A DNA stretch of 64,000 bases from an uncultured bacterium (GCA_905214345.1 CAJMLV010000001.1:1-64000), one strand, 5' to 3'. Counted from the stretch's first letter, positions 43,685 to 51,823 are shown. The notes: generated by a model not told the origin, from the sequence alone. Numbers and translations are program-made.

Positions 43685-45373
43685 ATGAAATTTTCCGAAA
43701 TGCCCTATCAGCGCCCGGACCTGGACGCTGTTCTGACCGGCTGTGCCGACCTGGCCGCCCGCCTGGCCGCGGCGGCGGACGGCGAGGAACTGGTCCGCCT
43801 TTACCGGGAAGAAAACGACTTCCTGGCCCACTACCGCACCGCCCAGATCCTGGCCAACATCCACTATACCCTGGATACCCGGGACGAATACTGGACCACT
43901 GAGCAGGACTGGTTCGACGCCAACGGCCCTCTGGTGGCCAACGCCGAAACCAACATCGCCCGGGCCATTCTGTCCAACCCTCATGCCGACGCCCTGGAAA
44001 AGGCTTTCGGTTCCACCGTGCTGCCTACCCTGAAAAACCGGGTGCTGTCCATGGATGAGCGGGTCATCGACCTGCAGAAGGAAGAAAACGCCATGACCAG
44101 CGCCTACCAGCGGCTGTACGGCGGCGCCCTGGTGGAACTGGACGGCAAGCAGCTGACCATCCCCCAGCTGACTCCTTACAAGCAGAGCATGGACCCCGCC
44201 GTGCGCCGGGCTGCCTACGAGGCCGAGGCCTCCTACTTTGACGCCCACCGCGCCGAGTTCGACGACCTGTATGACCGCCTGGTGAAGAACCGCACCGAGC
44301 AGGCCCATATTCTGGGGTACAAGGATTACAGCGAGCTGAGCTATGTCCGCATGAACCGCATCGGCTACGGCGCCAAGGAAGTGGCGGCCTTCCGCAAGGA
44401 AGTGGAAGAGCAGGTGGTGCCTATGCTGCGCCGTATGCTGGACCTGCGTGCCAAGCGCACCGGCATTGAACATCCCATGTTCTGGGATTCCGGTGTCTGC
44501 TTTGCCGACGGCAACCCTCTGCCCCACGGTACCTATGAGGAACTGATGGCCGGTGCCCGCCGGATGTACCACGAACTCAGCCCTGTTACGGCCGAATTCA
44601 TCGACTTCATGCAGGACAACGAGATGTTCGACGTCATGAGCCGTCCCGGCAAGATGACCGGCGGATATGAGGAGATCATCCCCGACCACAAGGCGCCCTT
44701 TATCTTCGCCAACTGGAACGGCACTTCCGGCGACGTGGACGTGCTCACCCATGAGGCCGGCCACGCCCTGGAAGCCTACCTGGCTGCCCGTACCGACATC
44801 CCTCACGAGCTGCAGTGCCCCGGCATGGAAAGCGCCGAGATCCACTCCATGTCCATGGAATTTCTCACCGCACCCTGGCACAATCTCTTCTTCGGGCCCG
44901 ATACCGACAAGTATGAACTTTTCCACGCCGAGGACAGCTTTGTTTTCCTGCCTTACGGCTGCATGGTGGACGAGTTCCAGCACATCGTCTACCAGAATCC
45001 CGGCCTGACCCCCGAACAGCGCAACGCCGAATGGCTCAAACTGGAAGAAAAGTACCGCCCCTGGAACGACTTCGGGGACCTGCCCTTCTACGGCCGCGGT
45101 GCGGGCTGGCAGCGTCAGCTGCACATCTATGAGTGCCCCTTCTATTACATCGACTACTGCCTGGCCACTGTTATCGCCCTGCAGTTCTTCCTGGCCTCTC
45201 TGCAGGATCATGAGGACGCCTGGCAGCGTTATCTGAAGCTGACCCGCCTGGGCGGTACCGCCAGCTATGCCGAACTGGCCGAGGCCGCCGGCATGAAGGT
45301 GCCCTTTACTGCGGGCAGCCTTACCGATCTCGCCAAGGGTGTGGAAGCCTGGATCGAGGCACACCAGATCTGA
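43685..45373 (+). CDS. pepF: M3 family oligoendopeptidase
   Basis: The 562-residue cytosolic metallopeptidase has the HEAGH zinc motif (His356, Glu357, His360). The third ligand Glu lies in MESAEIHSMSMEFL further on. It cuts short peptides, probably recycling intracellular or imported oligopeptides. No signal peptide is present. An AAGGAG site precedes the ATG. PepF is the family name; substrate range is an inference. Confidence 0.93.
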   Translation: MKFSEMPYQRPDLDAVLTGCADLAARLAAAADGEELVRLYREENDFLAHYRTAQILANIHYTLDTRDEYWTTEQDWFDANGPLVANAETNIARAILSNPHADALEKAFGSTVLPTLKNRVLSMDERVIDLQKEENAMTSAYQRLYGGALVELDGKQLTIPQLTPYKQSMDPAVRRAAYEAEASYFDAHRAEFDDLYDRLVKNRTEQAHILGYKDYSELSYVRMNRIGYGAKEVAAFRKEVEEQVVPMLRRMLDLRAKRTGIEHPMFWDSGVCFADGNPLPHGTYEELMAGARRMYHELSPVTAEFIDFMQDNEMFDVMSRPGKMTGGYEEIIPDHKAPFIFANWNGTSGDVDVLTHEAGHALEAYLAARTDIPHELQCPGMESAEIHSMSMEFLTAPWHNLFFGPDTDKYELFHAEDSFVFLPYGCMVDEFQHIVYQNPGLTPEQRNAEWLKLEEKYRPWNDFGDLPFYGRGAGWQRQLHIYECPFYYIDYCLATVIALQFFLASLQDHEDAWQRYLKLTRLGGTASYAELAEAAGMKVPFTAGSLTDLAKGVEAWIEAHQI

Positions 45374-45382
45374 TGCAAACAC

Positions 45383-45420
45383 AAAAACTCCCTCTGCCTG
45401 CATGGCGGAGGGAGTTTTTT
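45383..45420. terminator. Bidirectional terminator between pepF and the GGDEF gene
   Basis: AAAAACTCCCTC pairs with GAGGGAGTTTTT around a short inner GCC/GGC pairing. It separates two convergent genes only 62 bases apart. Confidence 0.9.
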
Positions 45421-45435
45421 CGTTTGTGGAGGGCG

Positions 45436-46548
45436 TTATCGGAAGAAACCACGCTTGACCTTGTACAGTTCCCGGTCGGCAGCTTCGATCAGATCGGGGA
45501 TGGTGTTCATCGTCTCGCTGTAAGCCGCATATCCGATGGAGAGGGAAAGCTTCCACGGTTCACCGCTGGCGGCGGTCTCGGCTTTCAGCGTCTGAATAAT
45601 GTGTTCCCTCAGGCGGGAAATCTCTTCTTCGCTGTCCGCCTCGCCGGCTACGATGAATTCGTCGCCGCCGTATCGGGCAATCAGGAACCGGGGCGGTACT
45701 GCTTTTTTCAGTGCCGAGGCCACCTGCACCAGCGCCCGGTCCCCGGCGGTATGGCCATAAGTGTCGTTGATGCTCTTGAACCGGTCTGCGTCCATGATCA
45801 TCAGATACAGGGTCTTGTCATGGTTCTTGATATGTTCCGAAAGAAACTGGATCATCTGGGTGCGGTTGTTCAGTCCGGTGAGAGGGTCACGGGAAATCAG
45901 CCGGGACTGCCGGTTCTGGTACAGCAGAATGATGGAGAGGGTAATACCTACACAGAGCATGGGAGCGTACCCGCCCCAGAACAGCTGCAGAATGGAGAAC
46001 ACCAGGGGAAAGACCACAAAGGACGCCAGTACCCGGAATTCCGACCGCTGGGCGTAGTAACGCCGCTTGGTGGACAGGACAAAGGCTTTGATGGCCGGAA
46101 TGGCGATGTAACCGTAGGCAATCAGCACCTGGAGCCAGTGCAGAGGGCCGCGGTGGTATCCTTCGGGGGAGATATGGAACACCAGCCCGCCTAAAGTGAT
46201 CAGCTGCAGCAGAATCGCCGGAACCATGGCCAGCCGGAACAGCGACTTTTTGCGCAGCCACCGGGACCCCAGGCAGGTTTCGGTGTAGAGCATCCACAGC
46301 ACAGAGGTCAGATTCAGGGAGAGGAAGTACAGCTGGTTCACCAGCCAGCTCCATGGCTCGGGTGAGCCGATCCCGTGCAAAAATCCCCACAACAGGTCAA
46401 AGGAAAAGTTCAGCAGGGCGCATACCATCAAAGAGGTGAACAGCCGGACCCTGGGGGTCTTGTCAATGCCGCGCATCAGCTGAACGATCTCCAGGGAGAT
46501 GATCAGGATGCAGATCAGGTTGACCTCCACATATAAAACGTGATCCAT
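45436..46548 (-). CDS. Membrane GGDEF diguanylate cyclase
   Basis: This 370-residue protein has an N-terminal half of about six or seven hydrophobic helices (residues 5-205) and a C-terminal GGDEF domain. RDPLTGLNNR opens the domain and YGGDEFI (GGDEF 294-298) is intact, so c-di-GMP synthesis is expected. The allosteric RxxD inhibitory site five residues before GGDEF is absent, so product inhibition is unlikely. The helical half may sense a membrane or external cue; it is not a domain I recognise. The ribosome site is AGGGGGTG before ATG 46548. Confidence 0.9.
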   Translation of the reverse strand: MDHVLYVEVNLICILIISLEIVQLMRGIDKTPRVRLFTSLMVCALLNFSFDLLWGFLHGIGSPEPWSWLVNQLYFLSLNLTSVLWMLYTETCLGSRWLRKKSLFRLAMVPAILLQLITLGGLVFHISPEGYHRGPLHWLQVLIAYGYIAIPAIKAFVLSTKRRYYAQRSEFRVLASFVVFPLVFSILQLFWGGYAPMLCVGITLSIILLYQNRQSRLISRDPLTGLNNRTQMIQFLSEHIKNHDKTLYLMIMDADRFKSINDTYGHTAGDRALVQVASALKKAVPPRFLIARYGGDEFIVAGEADSEEEISRLREHIIQTLKAETAASGEPWKLSLSIGYAAYSETMNTIPDLIEAADRELYKVKRGFFR

Positions 46549-46706
46549 GAAACACCCCCTTCTTGGATACATTCATGCGTAATGAATAGATATTGATAGG
46601 TTGTCTTAAGTATACCATGCAGAAAGAAAAATTGCTAGATTTTACGGTTTTGTTTGTCCTTGCGGGGACAAAAAGCGGTCTGCGAAAAAAAGTTGAGGTC
46701 AAACTC

Positions 46707-46735
46707 TTGACACCCGCGGCAGAATATGCTATATT
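46707..46735 (+). promoter_or_regulatory. Sigma-A promoter upstream of the DUF3793-flavodoxin unit
   Basis: A perfect TTGACA (46707-46712), 17 bases, TATATT (46730-46735). The expected start near 46742 places iron box 1 at about +8 to +25. Confidence 0.85.
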
Positions 46736-46748
46736 GTCCCTGTCAAAT

Positions 46749-46766
46749 GGTTAGACAAAACTAACC
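46749..46766. promoter_or_regulatory. Iron box 1 (inverted repeat operator)
   Basis: GGTTAG-ACAAAA-CTAACC, perfect 6-bp arms. It lies just after the promoter start, where a bound repressor would block clearance. One of five copies of GTTAG-N4-AACTAAC in the window, all within this island. Confidence 0.8.
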
Positions 46767-46770
46767 GACG

Positions 46771-46820
46771 AGGAGCCACCACTTTCCCGCAATTTGGGAG
46801 GCGTTTGTGGCCTGTTTTTT
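46771..46820 (+). terminator. Terminator-like hairpin in the DUF3793 leader
   Basis: GCCAC (46775-46779) pairs with GTGGC (46807-46811), with an inner CCC/GGG stem, and TTTTTT follows at 46815-46820. The stem is weaker than other terminators here. It lies between promoter 46707 and the gene, so it may be an attenuator or the end of a short RNA. Confidence 0.45.
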
Positions 46821-46829
46821 AAGCTGTTG

Positions 46830-46845
46830 GTTAGTGCAAACTAAC
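46830..46845. promoter_or_regulatory. Iron box 2
   Basis: GTTAGT-GCAA-ACTAAC, perfect 6-bp arms, placed 38 bases before the DUF3793 start codon and downstream of the hairpin. I see no clear second promoter around it. Confidence 0.75.
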
Positions 46846-46883
46846 TTTTGGCGATACACATTACCGTAACAGGAGGGACCCCT

Positions 46884-47450
46884 ATGAACAGAGATTTTGG
46901 CACTGCTTTCATCACCCAGTGTGCGCCGGTCATGGCCGGACTCAAACCTGCCAACCTGTTCCGCTGGGTGGAGCCGGATACCCGGGCCATGTACCGCACC
47001 ATTCAGGAATGGCGGGCAGACCTGAACCCCCGGGGCGTGCGTATTGACGTGCTCAAGGCATGCTCCCATACCTCGGCGTTTCTCATCTACGTTTATCGGG
47101 AAAATCGTCTGCGGGAACTGCTGGCCCGCCCGGAAATCCGTGCCTACCTGCAAAAGGCAGGTTACCCGGAAGGGGATTTGCGGGCGCAGCTGGACCATCT
47201 TTCCTCCCGTCTGTGTACCGAAGCTGACTTCCCCCATGAAATCGGCATCTTCCTGGGCTATCCGCTGGAAGATGTGGAAGGCTTTGTGCAGCACAAGGGG
47301 AAGAACTACACCTGCAAGGGATACTGGAAAGCCTACGGCGACCCCGAAGCCGCCCGTGCTCGCTTTGCCAGTTTCCGCAAATGCACCGATGTTTATCTGC
47401 GCTGTTACCGCAACGGTTTTTCGCCTGTGCGCCTGACCGTGGCCGTGTGA
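46884..47450 (+). CDS. DUF3793 family protein (188 aa)
   Basis: This soluble 188-residue protein has the DUF3793 pattern: KACSHTSAFLIYVYRENRL (residues 58-76), FPHEIGIFLGYPLEDVEGF (116-134) and YWKAYGD. It has seven Cys (13, 60, 111, 144, 167, 174 among them) and conserved His62 and His118, which could bind metal. No biochemical function is known. It is preceded by two iron boxes and followed 34 bases later by flavodoxin, suggesting a job during iron limitation. ATG 46884 with AGGAGGG is the start; a longer open frame upstream overlaps box 2. Confidence 0.85.
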   Translation: MNRDFGTAFITQCAPVMAGLKPANLFRWVEPDTRAMYRTIQEWRADLNPRGVRIDVLKACSHTSAFLIYVYRENRLRELLARPEIRAYLQKAGYPEGDLRAQLDHLSSRLCTEADFPHEIGIFLGYPLEDVEGFVQHKGKNYTCKGYWKAYGDPEAARARFASFRKCTDVYLRCYRNGFSPVRLTVAV

Positions 47451-47484
47451 CGGCATTCCATCCAAACCGAAAGGGGATATACCT

Positions 47485-47916
47485 ATGAGCAAGATCGCAG
47501 TCGTTTATTGGAGCGGCACCGGCAACACCGAACAGATGGCCAACGCTGTGGCCGAAGGCATTCAGGCCGCGGGCGGCACCGCCGCTTTGTTGGGGCCGGG
47601 CGAATTCGCCGCCGCCGATGTGGCCGCCTATGATGCACTTGCCTTCGGCTGCCCGGCCATGGGGGCCGAACAGCTGGAAGAAGGGGAATTTGAACCCATG
47701 TTTTCCGCTGTGGAAGGCAGCCTGAACGGCAAGCGCATTGCCCTGTTCGGCTCTTACGGCTGGGGTTCCGGCGAATGGATGCAGGATTGGGCCGAGCGCT
47801 GCCGTCAGGCAGGCGCGGTGCTGCTCCATGATGAGGGCCTGGCCGTAAACGAAGCTCCGGACGACGAGGCGCTGGACGCCTGCCGCGACCTGGGCCGCGC
47901 GTTGGCCAGCGGCTGA
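47485..47916 (+). CDS. Flavodoxin
   Basis: The 143-residue protein shows the flavodoxin FMN phosphate loop WSGTGNTEQMA (near residue 9) and FGCPAMGAEQLE, then LFGSYGWGSGEWM for the isoalloxazine ring. It carries single electrons in place of ferredoxin when iron is scarce. Placement under iron boxes beside a feo system supports that use. The ribosome site is AAAGGGG. It is a short-chain form. Confidence 0.94.
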   Translation: MSKIAVVYWSGTGNTEQMANAVAEGIQAAGGTAALLGPGEFAAADVAAYDALAFGCPAMGAEQLEEGEFEPMFSAVEGSLNGKRIALFGSYGWGSGEWMQDWAERCRQAGAVLLHDEGLAVNEAPDDEALDACRDLGRALASG

Positions 47917-48005
47917 TGCCGCCCCACTGACACAAGATTTTATCCTGCCTGAAAAAGAACGTACACAGCCATTTGCGATCTTTGAAAAAGGCATTCCGAA
48001 TCAGC

Positions 48006-48046
48006 AAAACCGGCGCCCGTGTACTCTCCGTGCGGGCGCCGGTTTT
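48006..48046. terminator. Bidirectional terminator between flavodoxin and the DtxR-type gene
   Basis: AAAACCGGCGCCCG pairs with CGGGCGCCGGTTTT; 14-bp perfect stem. Both transcripts end here. Confidence 0.92.
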
Positions 48047-48084
48047 GTTTGTTGTATAGTGGAATTGTGGAAAAGCTTCCGCCC

Positions 48085-48462
48085 TTATTCTTCGGGAAAG
48101 TGCTTGGCGGCGTATTCTGCCAGCCGGTCAAAGGTTTCGGGGCTCAGATCATGTTCGATCTTGCAGGCGTCCTCTGCGGCGGTCTGCTCGTCCACACCCA
48201 GAGAAATCAGGATACGGGTCAGCAGTTTGTGCCGCTGGTAGATGCGGGTGGCAATCTCGCGCCCCGGCTCTTCCAGTGTGATGCAGCCGGATTCGTCCAT
48301 GGAGATGTATCCCGCCAGGCGCAGGTTCTTCATGGCTACGCTGACACTGGGTTTGGAAAATCCCAGCTCGTTGGCGATGTCGATGGAATGGACCTCGCCT
48401 TTGCGCTCCTGAATCATCAGAATCTTTTCCAGATAATCTTCTGCGGATTGGTGAATCTTCAT
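48085..48462 (-). CDS. DtxR family metal-dependent repressor (MntR/IdeR type)
   Basis: This 125-residue protein has a winged helix (HSIDIANELGFSKPSVSVAMKNL, as parts HSIDIANEL and KPSVSVAMKNL) and the metal/dimer domain but no SH3 tail, so it is MntR-sized. Ligand positions read Asp9 and Glu12, His78, Cys100, Glu103 and His104. Asp9 is like MntR, while Cys100 takes the place of Cys102 of DtxR. This mix suggests Fe(II), fitting the divergent feo operon. Its own promoter contains an iron box, implying autoregulation. The ribosome site is GAGAGG. Confidence 0.92.
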   Translation of the reverse strand: MKIHQSAEDYLEKILMIQERKGEVHSIDIANELGFSKPSVSVAMKNLRLAGYISMDESGCITLEEPGREIATRIYQRHKLLTRILISLGVDEQTAAEDACKIEHDLSPETFDRLAEYAAKHFPEE

Positions 48463-48495
48463 AAAAAAGGCCTCTCTTTATTGGTCTGTACATAA

Positions 48496-48524
48496 ACATT
48501 AGCACAAACTAACTTAAAATGCAA
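48496..48524 (-). promoter_or_regulatory. Promoter of the DtxR-type gene with iron box 3 inside it
   Basis: Minus strand TTGCAT (48524-48519), 17 bases, TAATGT (48501-48496). The half-conserved box TTAG-CACAAA-CTAA at 48499-48512 fills the spacer and overlaps the -10. Confidence 0.7.
48499..48512. promoter_or_regulatory. Iron box 3 (at the repressor's own promoter)
   Basis: TTAG-CACAAA-CTAA with AAACTAAC on the right arm. Weaker left arm than the other copies. Confidence 0.6.
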
Positions 48525-48533
48525 GAAAAAGTA

Positions 48534-48562
48534 TTGACAATGGCAGTTAGTGGTGATAAACT
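48534..48562 (+). promoter_or_regulatory. Sigma-A promoter of the feo operon
   Basis: Perfect TTGACA (48534-48539), 17 bases, TAAACT (48557-48562). Its -10 region also holds a degenerate GCAGTT...AACTGC repeat. Start near 48569. Confidence 0.75.
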
Positions 48563-48576
48563 GCAACTGATTTAGG

Positions 48577-48594
48577 GGTTAGAAAAAACTAACC
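48577..48594. promoter_or_regulatory. Iron box 4 (feo operator)
   Basis: GGTTAG-AAAAAA-CTAACC, perfect arms, 14 bases after the -10, the same placement as box 1 relative to its promoter. Confidence 0.8.
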
Positions 48595-48647
48595 GATGCT
48601 CGGAAAAGGAGAACGTGCCGCCCGGCGGCAGAAAGAAGGCAAGGGAT

Positions 48648-48863
48648 ATGATGCCGATTACCATGGCCAAACCCGGTGAACGATACCTGATCCAAAAGAT
48701 CACCGGCCGGGACGAAGTGCGCCAGCGCCTGGCCGAACTGGGCTTTGTGCTGGAAAGTGAAGTGGCCGTTGTCAGCGAGCTGGGCGGCAACCTGATTTTG
48801 CAGGTCAAGGACAGCCGCGTGGCGCTGGACAAAGGCATGGCCAGCCGTATTCTGGTGGGTTGA
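48648..48863 (+). CDS. feoA: FeoA family protein (first copy)
   Basis: This 71-residue protein has the FeoA SH3-like pattern: KPGERYLIQKITGRDEVRQRLAELGFV and a second half with NLILQVKDSRVALDKGMASRILV. FeoA proteins bind FeoB and aid ferrous iron uptake from the cytosolic side. The start is placed at ATG 48648; the next codon is also ATG. A second feoA lies 95 bases downstream. Confidence 0.88.
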   Translation: MMPITMAKPGERYLIQKITGRDEVRQRLAELGFVLESEVAVVSELGGNLILQVKDSRVALDKGMASRILVG

Positions 48864-48957
48864 ACGGGCAAGACCCGTTGCCATATATATGGCCGCGCGG
48901 CGCTTTAGCGGGCGTTCCCAACACGGCCGAATCCGTTTGTATGGAGGAGGAAACGAA

Positions 48958-49179
48958 ATGAAAACGCTGAAAGACGCCATGGTGGGGGATACCGTCACCG
49001 TGGCCCGGGTCCATGGCGAAGGCCCTGTCCGCCGCCGCATCATGGATATGGGGCTGACCAAAGGGGTTCAGATCCTGGTGCGCAAGGTGGCGCCCCTGGG
49101 CGACCCCATGGAACTGAATATCCGCGGGTATGAGCTGAGCATCCGCAAGGCGGACGCCGAAATGGTGGAACTGGTATAA
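48958..49179 (+). CDS. feoA: FeoA family protein (second copy)
   Basis: This 73-residue protein opens MKTLKDAMVGDTVTVARV and continues RRRIMDMGLTKGVQILV and GDPMELNIRGYELSIRK, the canonical FeoA signature. It is closer to the textbook FeoA than the first copy. Two FeoA proteins per feoB is common in Clostridia. The ribosome site GGAGGAGG lies 7 bases ahead. An iron box lies between it and feoB. Confidence 0.93.
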   Translation: MKTLKDAMVGDTVTVARVHGEGPVRRRIMDMGLTKGVQILVRKVAPLGDPMELNIRGYELSIRKADAEMVELV

Positions 49180-49215
49180 AGCAGGCGGTTGAAAAGACCG
49201 CCATGTTTTCAGCCT

Positions 49216-49239
49216 AAAAGTTAGCGTGAACTAACTTTT
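49216..49239. promoter_or_regulatory. Iron box 5 (inside the operon, before feoB)
   Basis: AAAAGTTAG-CGTGAA-CTAACTTTT, 9-bp arms; outer AGCCT/AGGCT extend it to a longer hairpin with one bulge. It is the best symmetric copy. No promoter boxes are obvious beside it. Confidence 0.75.
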
Positions 49240-49273
49240 GAGGCTTGCAAAGACAGAAAAGGGGACATCACGC

Positions 49274-51484
49274 ATGGGTATCAAAATCGCACTGGCCGGC
49301 AACCCGAACTGTGGCAAAACCACCCTGTTCAATGATCTGACCGGCTCCAATCAGTATGTGGGCAACTGGCCCGGTGTCACGGTGGAAAAGAAGGAAGGCC
49401 GCCTCAAAGGCCACAAGGACGTGGTCATTCAGGACCTTCCGGGCATTTATTCTCTTTCTCCTTATACGTTGGAGGAGGTGGTGGCCCGGGGCTACCTGGT
49501 CACCGAAAAGCCGGACGCCATCCTCAACATCATCGATGGCACCAACATCGAACGCAACCTCTACCTGACCACCCAGCTCATCGAACTGGGACTGCCGGTG
49601 GTCATGGCGGTGAACATGATCGATCTGGTGCGCAAGAACGGCGACCGCATCGATCTGGAAAAACTCAGCCGGGAGCTGGGCTGCGGCGCCATTGAAATCA
49701 GCGCCCTGAAAGGGGAGGGCAGCACCAAGGCCGCCGAAATGGCGGTGCAGGCCGCCCGCAGCGGCCGGACGGGGGAACTGCCCCACGTGTTCACCGGCAG
49801 TGTGGAACACGCTCTGGCCCACATCGAAGAGAGCATCCAGGGCAAGGTGGACGACCGCTTCCTGCGCTGGTACGCCGTCAAGCTGTTTGAGCGGGACGAA
49901 CGCATCCAGCAGGAACTGAAGCTGGACAAAACCACCCTGGAACACCTGGAAACGCACATCCGGGACTGCGAAGCCGAGATGGACGATGACGCCGAAAGCA
50001 TCATCACCAACCAGCGTTACGCTTATATCGGCAAGGTAGTGGACAAGGCGGTGCACAAGAGTGCCCGCGCCGGCAACATGACCACTTCCGACCGCATCGA
50101 CCGCATTGTGACCAACCGCATCCTGGCTCTGCCCATCTTTGTGGTGGTCATGGCGGTGATCTACTCCATCGCCATGGGCGGTTTCCCATTCTCCATCGGT
50201 ACCATGGGCACCGACTGGGCCAACGATGTCCTTTTCGGGGAGATCGTCCCCGGCTTCTTTGACAGCTTCCTTCTCAACGCCCAGGGGGACCCGGTGGTGG
50301 CGCCCTGGCTGTACGGCCTGATCCAGGACGGTATCGTGGCCGGTGTGGGCGCGGTGCTGGGCTTTGTGCCCCAGATTCTGGTGCTCTGCTTCCTGCTGGC
50401 CATTCTGGAGGATGTGGGCTATATGGCCCGCGTTGCCTTCGTCATGGACCGTATTTTCCGCCGTTTCGGCCTGTCCGGCAAGAGCTTCATCCCGCTGCTG
50501 GTGGCCACCGGCTGCGGTGTGCCCGGCATCATGGCTACCCGTACCATCGAGTCCGACCGTGACCGCAAAATGACCATCATGACCACCGGATTCATCCCCT
50601 GCGGTGCCAAGATCCCCATCATCGGACTGTTTGCCGGTGCCGTTTTCGGGGAAAGCCCCCTGGTGGCCACTTCCGCCTTCTTCATCGGCATTGCGGCGGT
50701 GGTGATCTCCGGCATCATGCTCAAGAAATTCAAGGCCTTTGCGGGGGACCCCGCGCCCTTCGTCATGGAGCTGCCCGCTTACCATGTACCCGCCTGGGGC
50801 AACGTCCTCCGCGCCACCTGGGAACGGGGCTGGTCCTTCATCAAGCGTGCAGGCACCGTCATTCTGGTGTCCTCGGTGGTGCTGTGGTTCCTGCAGGGCT
50901 ATGGTTTTGTGGACGGCGTTTTCACCGCCGTGGAGGACAACAACCACTCTCTGCTGGCAGCCATCGGCAACGCCGTTGCCTGGATCTTCTACCCCCTGGG
51001 CTGGATGGGCGATATGGCCTGGAAGGCTGCCGTGGCCACCGTTACCGGCCTCATCGCCAAGGAAGAAGTTGTCAATACCTTCGGTGTGTTGTATAATTAC
51101 GCCGGTGATATTGACCTGATGGATGATTCCAGCCCCATCTGGGGCGCTGTCGCCGCCGATTTCGGCGCCGTCCGTGCGTACAGCTTCATGATCTTCAACC
51201 TGCTCTGCGCTCCCTGCTTCGCGGCGATGGGCGCCATCAAGCGGGAGATGAACAATACCCGCTGGACTCTGGGGGCCATCGGCTACATGTGCGCCTTTGC
51301 CTACGTCATTGCTATGATCGTCTACCAGCTGGGCGGTCTGGTCACCGGGGAAGCTTCCTTCAGTGTCTTCACGGTGGTGGCCATCGCGGCGCTGGCCGGG
51401 CTGGTGTACCTGGTGGTGCGCCCCAACCCCTATACTGATGAAAAGCTGAAACTGGATGTGAAGAAAGTGGTCGCTTCCAAGTAA
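49274..51484 (+). CDS. feoB: Ferrous iron transporter FeoB
   Basis: This 736-residue protein has a G domain first (G1 GNPNCGKT 9-16, switch GVTVEKKEG, DLPGIYSL, NMID). A GDI-like helical region follows, then about eight to ten membrane helices with two Gate-type segments (PLLVATGCGVPG and IPCGAKIPIIGL). It brings Fe(II) into the cytosol, driven or gated by nucleotide hydrolysis. ATG 49274 follows AAAGGGGA; the open frame before it carries iron box 5. It is the core of the island. Confidence 0.97.
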   Translation: MGIKIALAGNPNCGKTTLFNDLTGSNQYVGNWPGVTVEKKEGRLKGHKDVVIQDLPGIYSLSPYTLEEVVARGYLVTEKPDAILNIIDGTNIERNLYLTTQLIELGLPVVMAVNMIDLVRKNGDRIDLEKLSRELGCGAIEISALKGEGSTKAAEMAVQAARSGRTGELPHVFTGSVEHALAHIEESIQGKVDDRFLRWYAVKLFERDERIQQELKLDKTTLEHLETHIRDCEAEMDDDAESIITNQRYAYIGKVVDKAVHKSARAGNMTTSDRIDRIVTNRILALPIFVVVMAVIYSIAMGGFPFSIGTMGTDWANDVLFGEIVPGFFDSFLLNAQGDPVVAPWLYGLIQDGIVAGVGAVLGFVPQILVLCFLLAILEDVGYMARVAFVMDRIFRRFGLSGKSFIPLLVATGCGVPGIMATRTIESDRDRKMTIMTTGFIPCGAKIPIIGLFAGAVFGESPLVATSAFFIGIAAVVISGIMLKKFKAFAGDPAPFVMELPAYHVPAWGNVLRATWERGWSFIKRAGTVILVSSVVLWFLQGYGFVDGVFTAVEDNNHSLLAAIGNAVAWIFYPLGWMGDMAWKAAVATVTGLIAKEEVVNTFGVLYNYAGDIDLMDDSSPIWGAVAADFGAVRAYSFMIFNLLCAPCFAAMGAIKREMNNTRWTLGAIGYMCAFAYVIAMIVYQLGGLVTGEASFSVFTVVAIAALAGLVYLVVRPNPYTDEKLKLDVKKVVASK

Positions 51485-51519
51485 GGGACCATCCAACCAA
51501 AATATAAGGAGGGTTTGCC

Positions 51520-51723
51520 ATGTTGGAAGTTCTGGGCCCCGGTCTGGCCACGGCTGTGGTGGCCGTGCTGGTCTTTGGTGCGTTGGGCCTTGCCGTTTAC
51601 AAGATGATCCGCGATAAGCGGGAGGGCAGGCACTCCTGCTCCTGCGGCGGCTGTTCGGGCTGCTCCGGCTGTTCCAGCTGTTCCGGCAGCTGCAGCCACG
51701 GCAAGACCGACTCCCGCGCCTGA
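51520..51723 (+). CDS. FeoB-associated Cys-rich membrane protein
   Basis: This 67-residue protein has one N-terminal membrane helix (residues 7-28), a basic stretch and a Cys/Gly/Ser tail with nine Cys within about 20 residues (CSCGGCSGCSGC and CSSCSGSC). This fits the small proteins regularly found after feoB in Clostridia. A role in FeoB assembly or metal handling is proposed but unproven. The gap to feoB is 35 bases. Confidence 0.9.
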   Translation: MLEVLGPGLATAVVAVLVFGALGLAVYKMIRDKREGRHSCSCGGCSGCSGCSSCSGSCSHGKTDSRA

Positions 51724-51737
51724 CAAAAACATACCGG

Positions 51738-51793
51738 AAAAGGCAGACACGGCGGAATGCGGCGCAAGGCGCCTGCGCCGGGCCTGCCTTTTT
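51738..51793 (+). terminator. Rho-independent terminator of the feo operon
   Basis: AAAAGGCAG pairs with CTGCCTTTT around an inner GGCGC/GCGCC hairpin, then TTTTT. It separates the operon from the second regulator. Confidence 0.85.
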
Positions 51794-51823
51794 CCTATCT
51801 TTACCCAGAAAAGGGGAATCATC

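Noticed and set aside
46749..49239. The repeated GTTAG...CTAAC elements as a CRISPR or mobile repeat
   Set aside because: They are short, irregularly spaced and placed at promoters, and lack equal spacers or cas genes.
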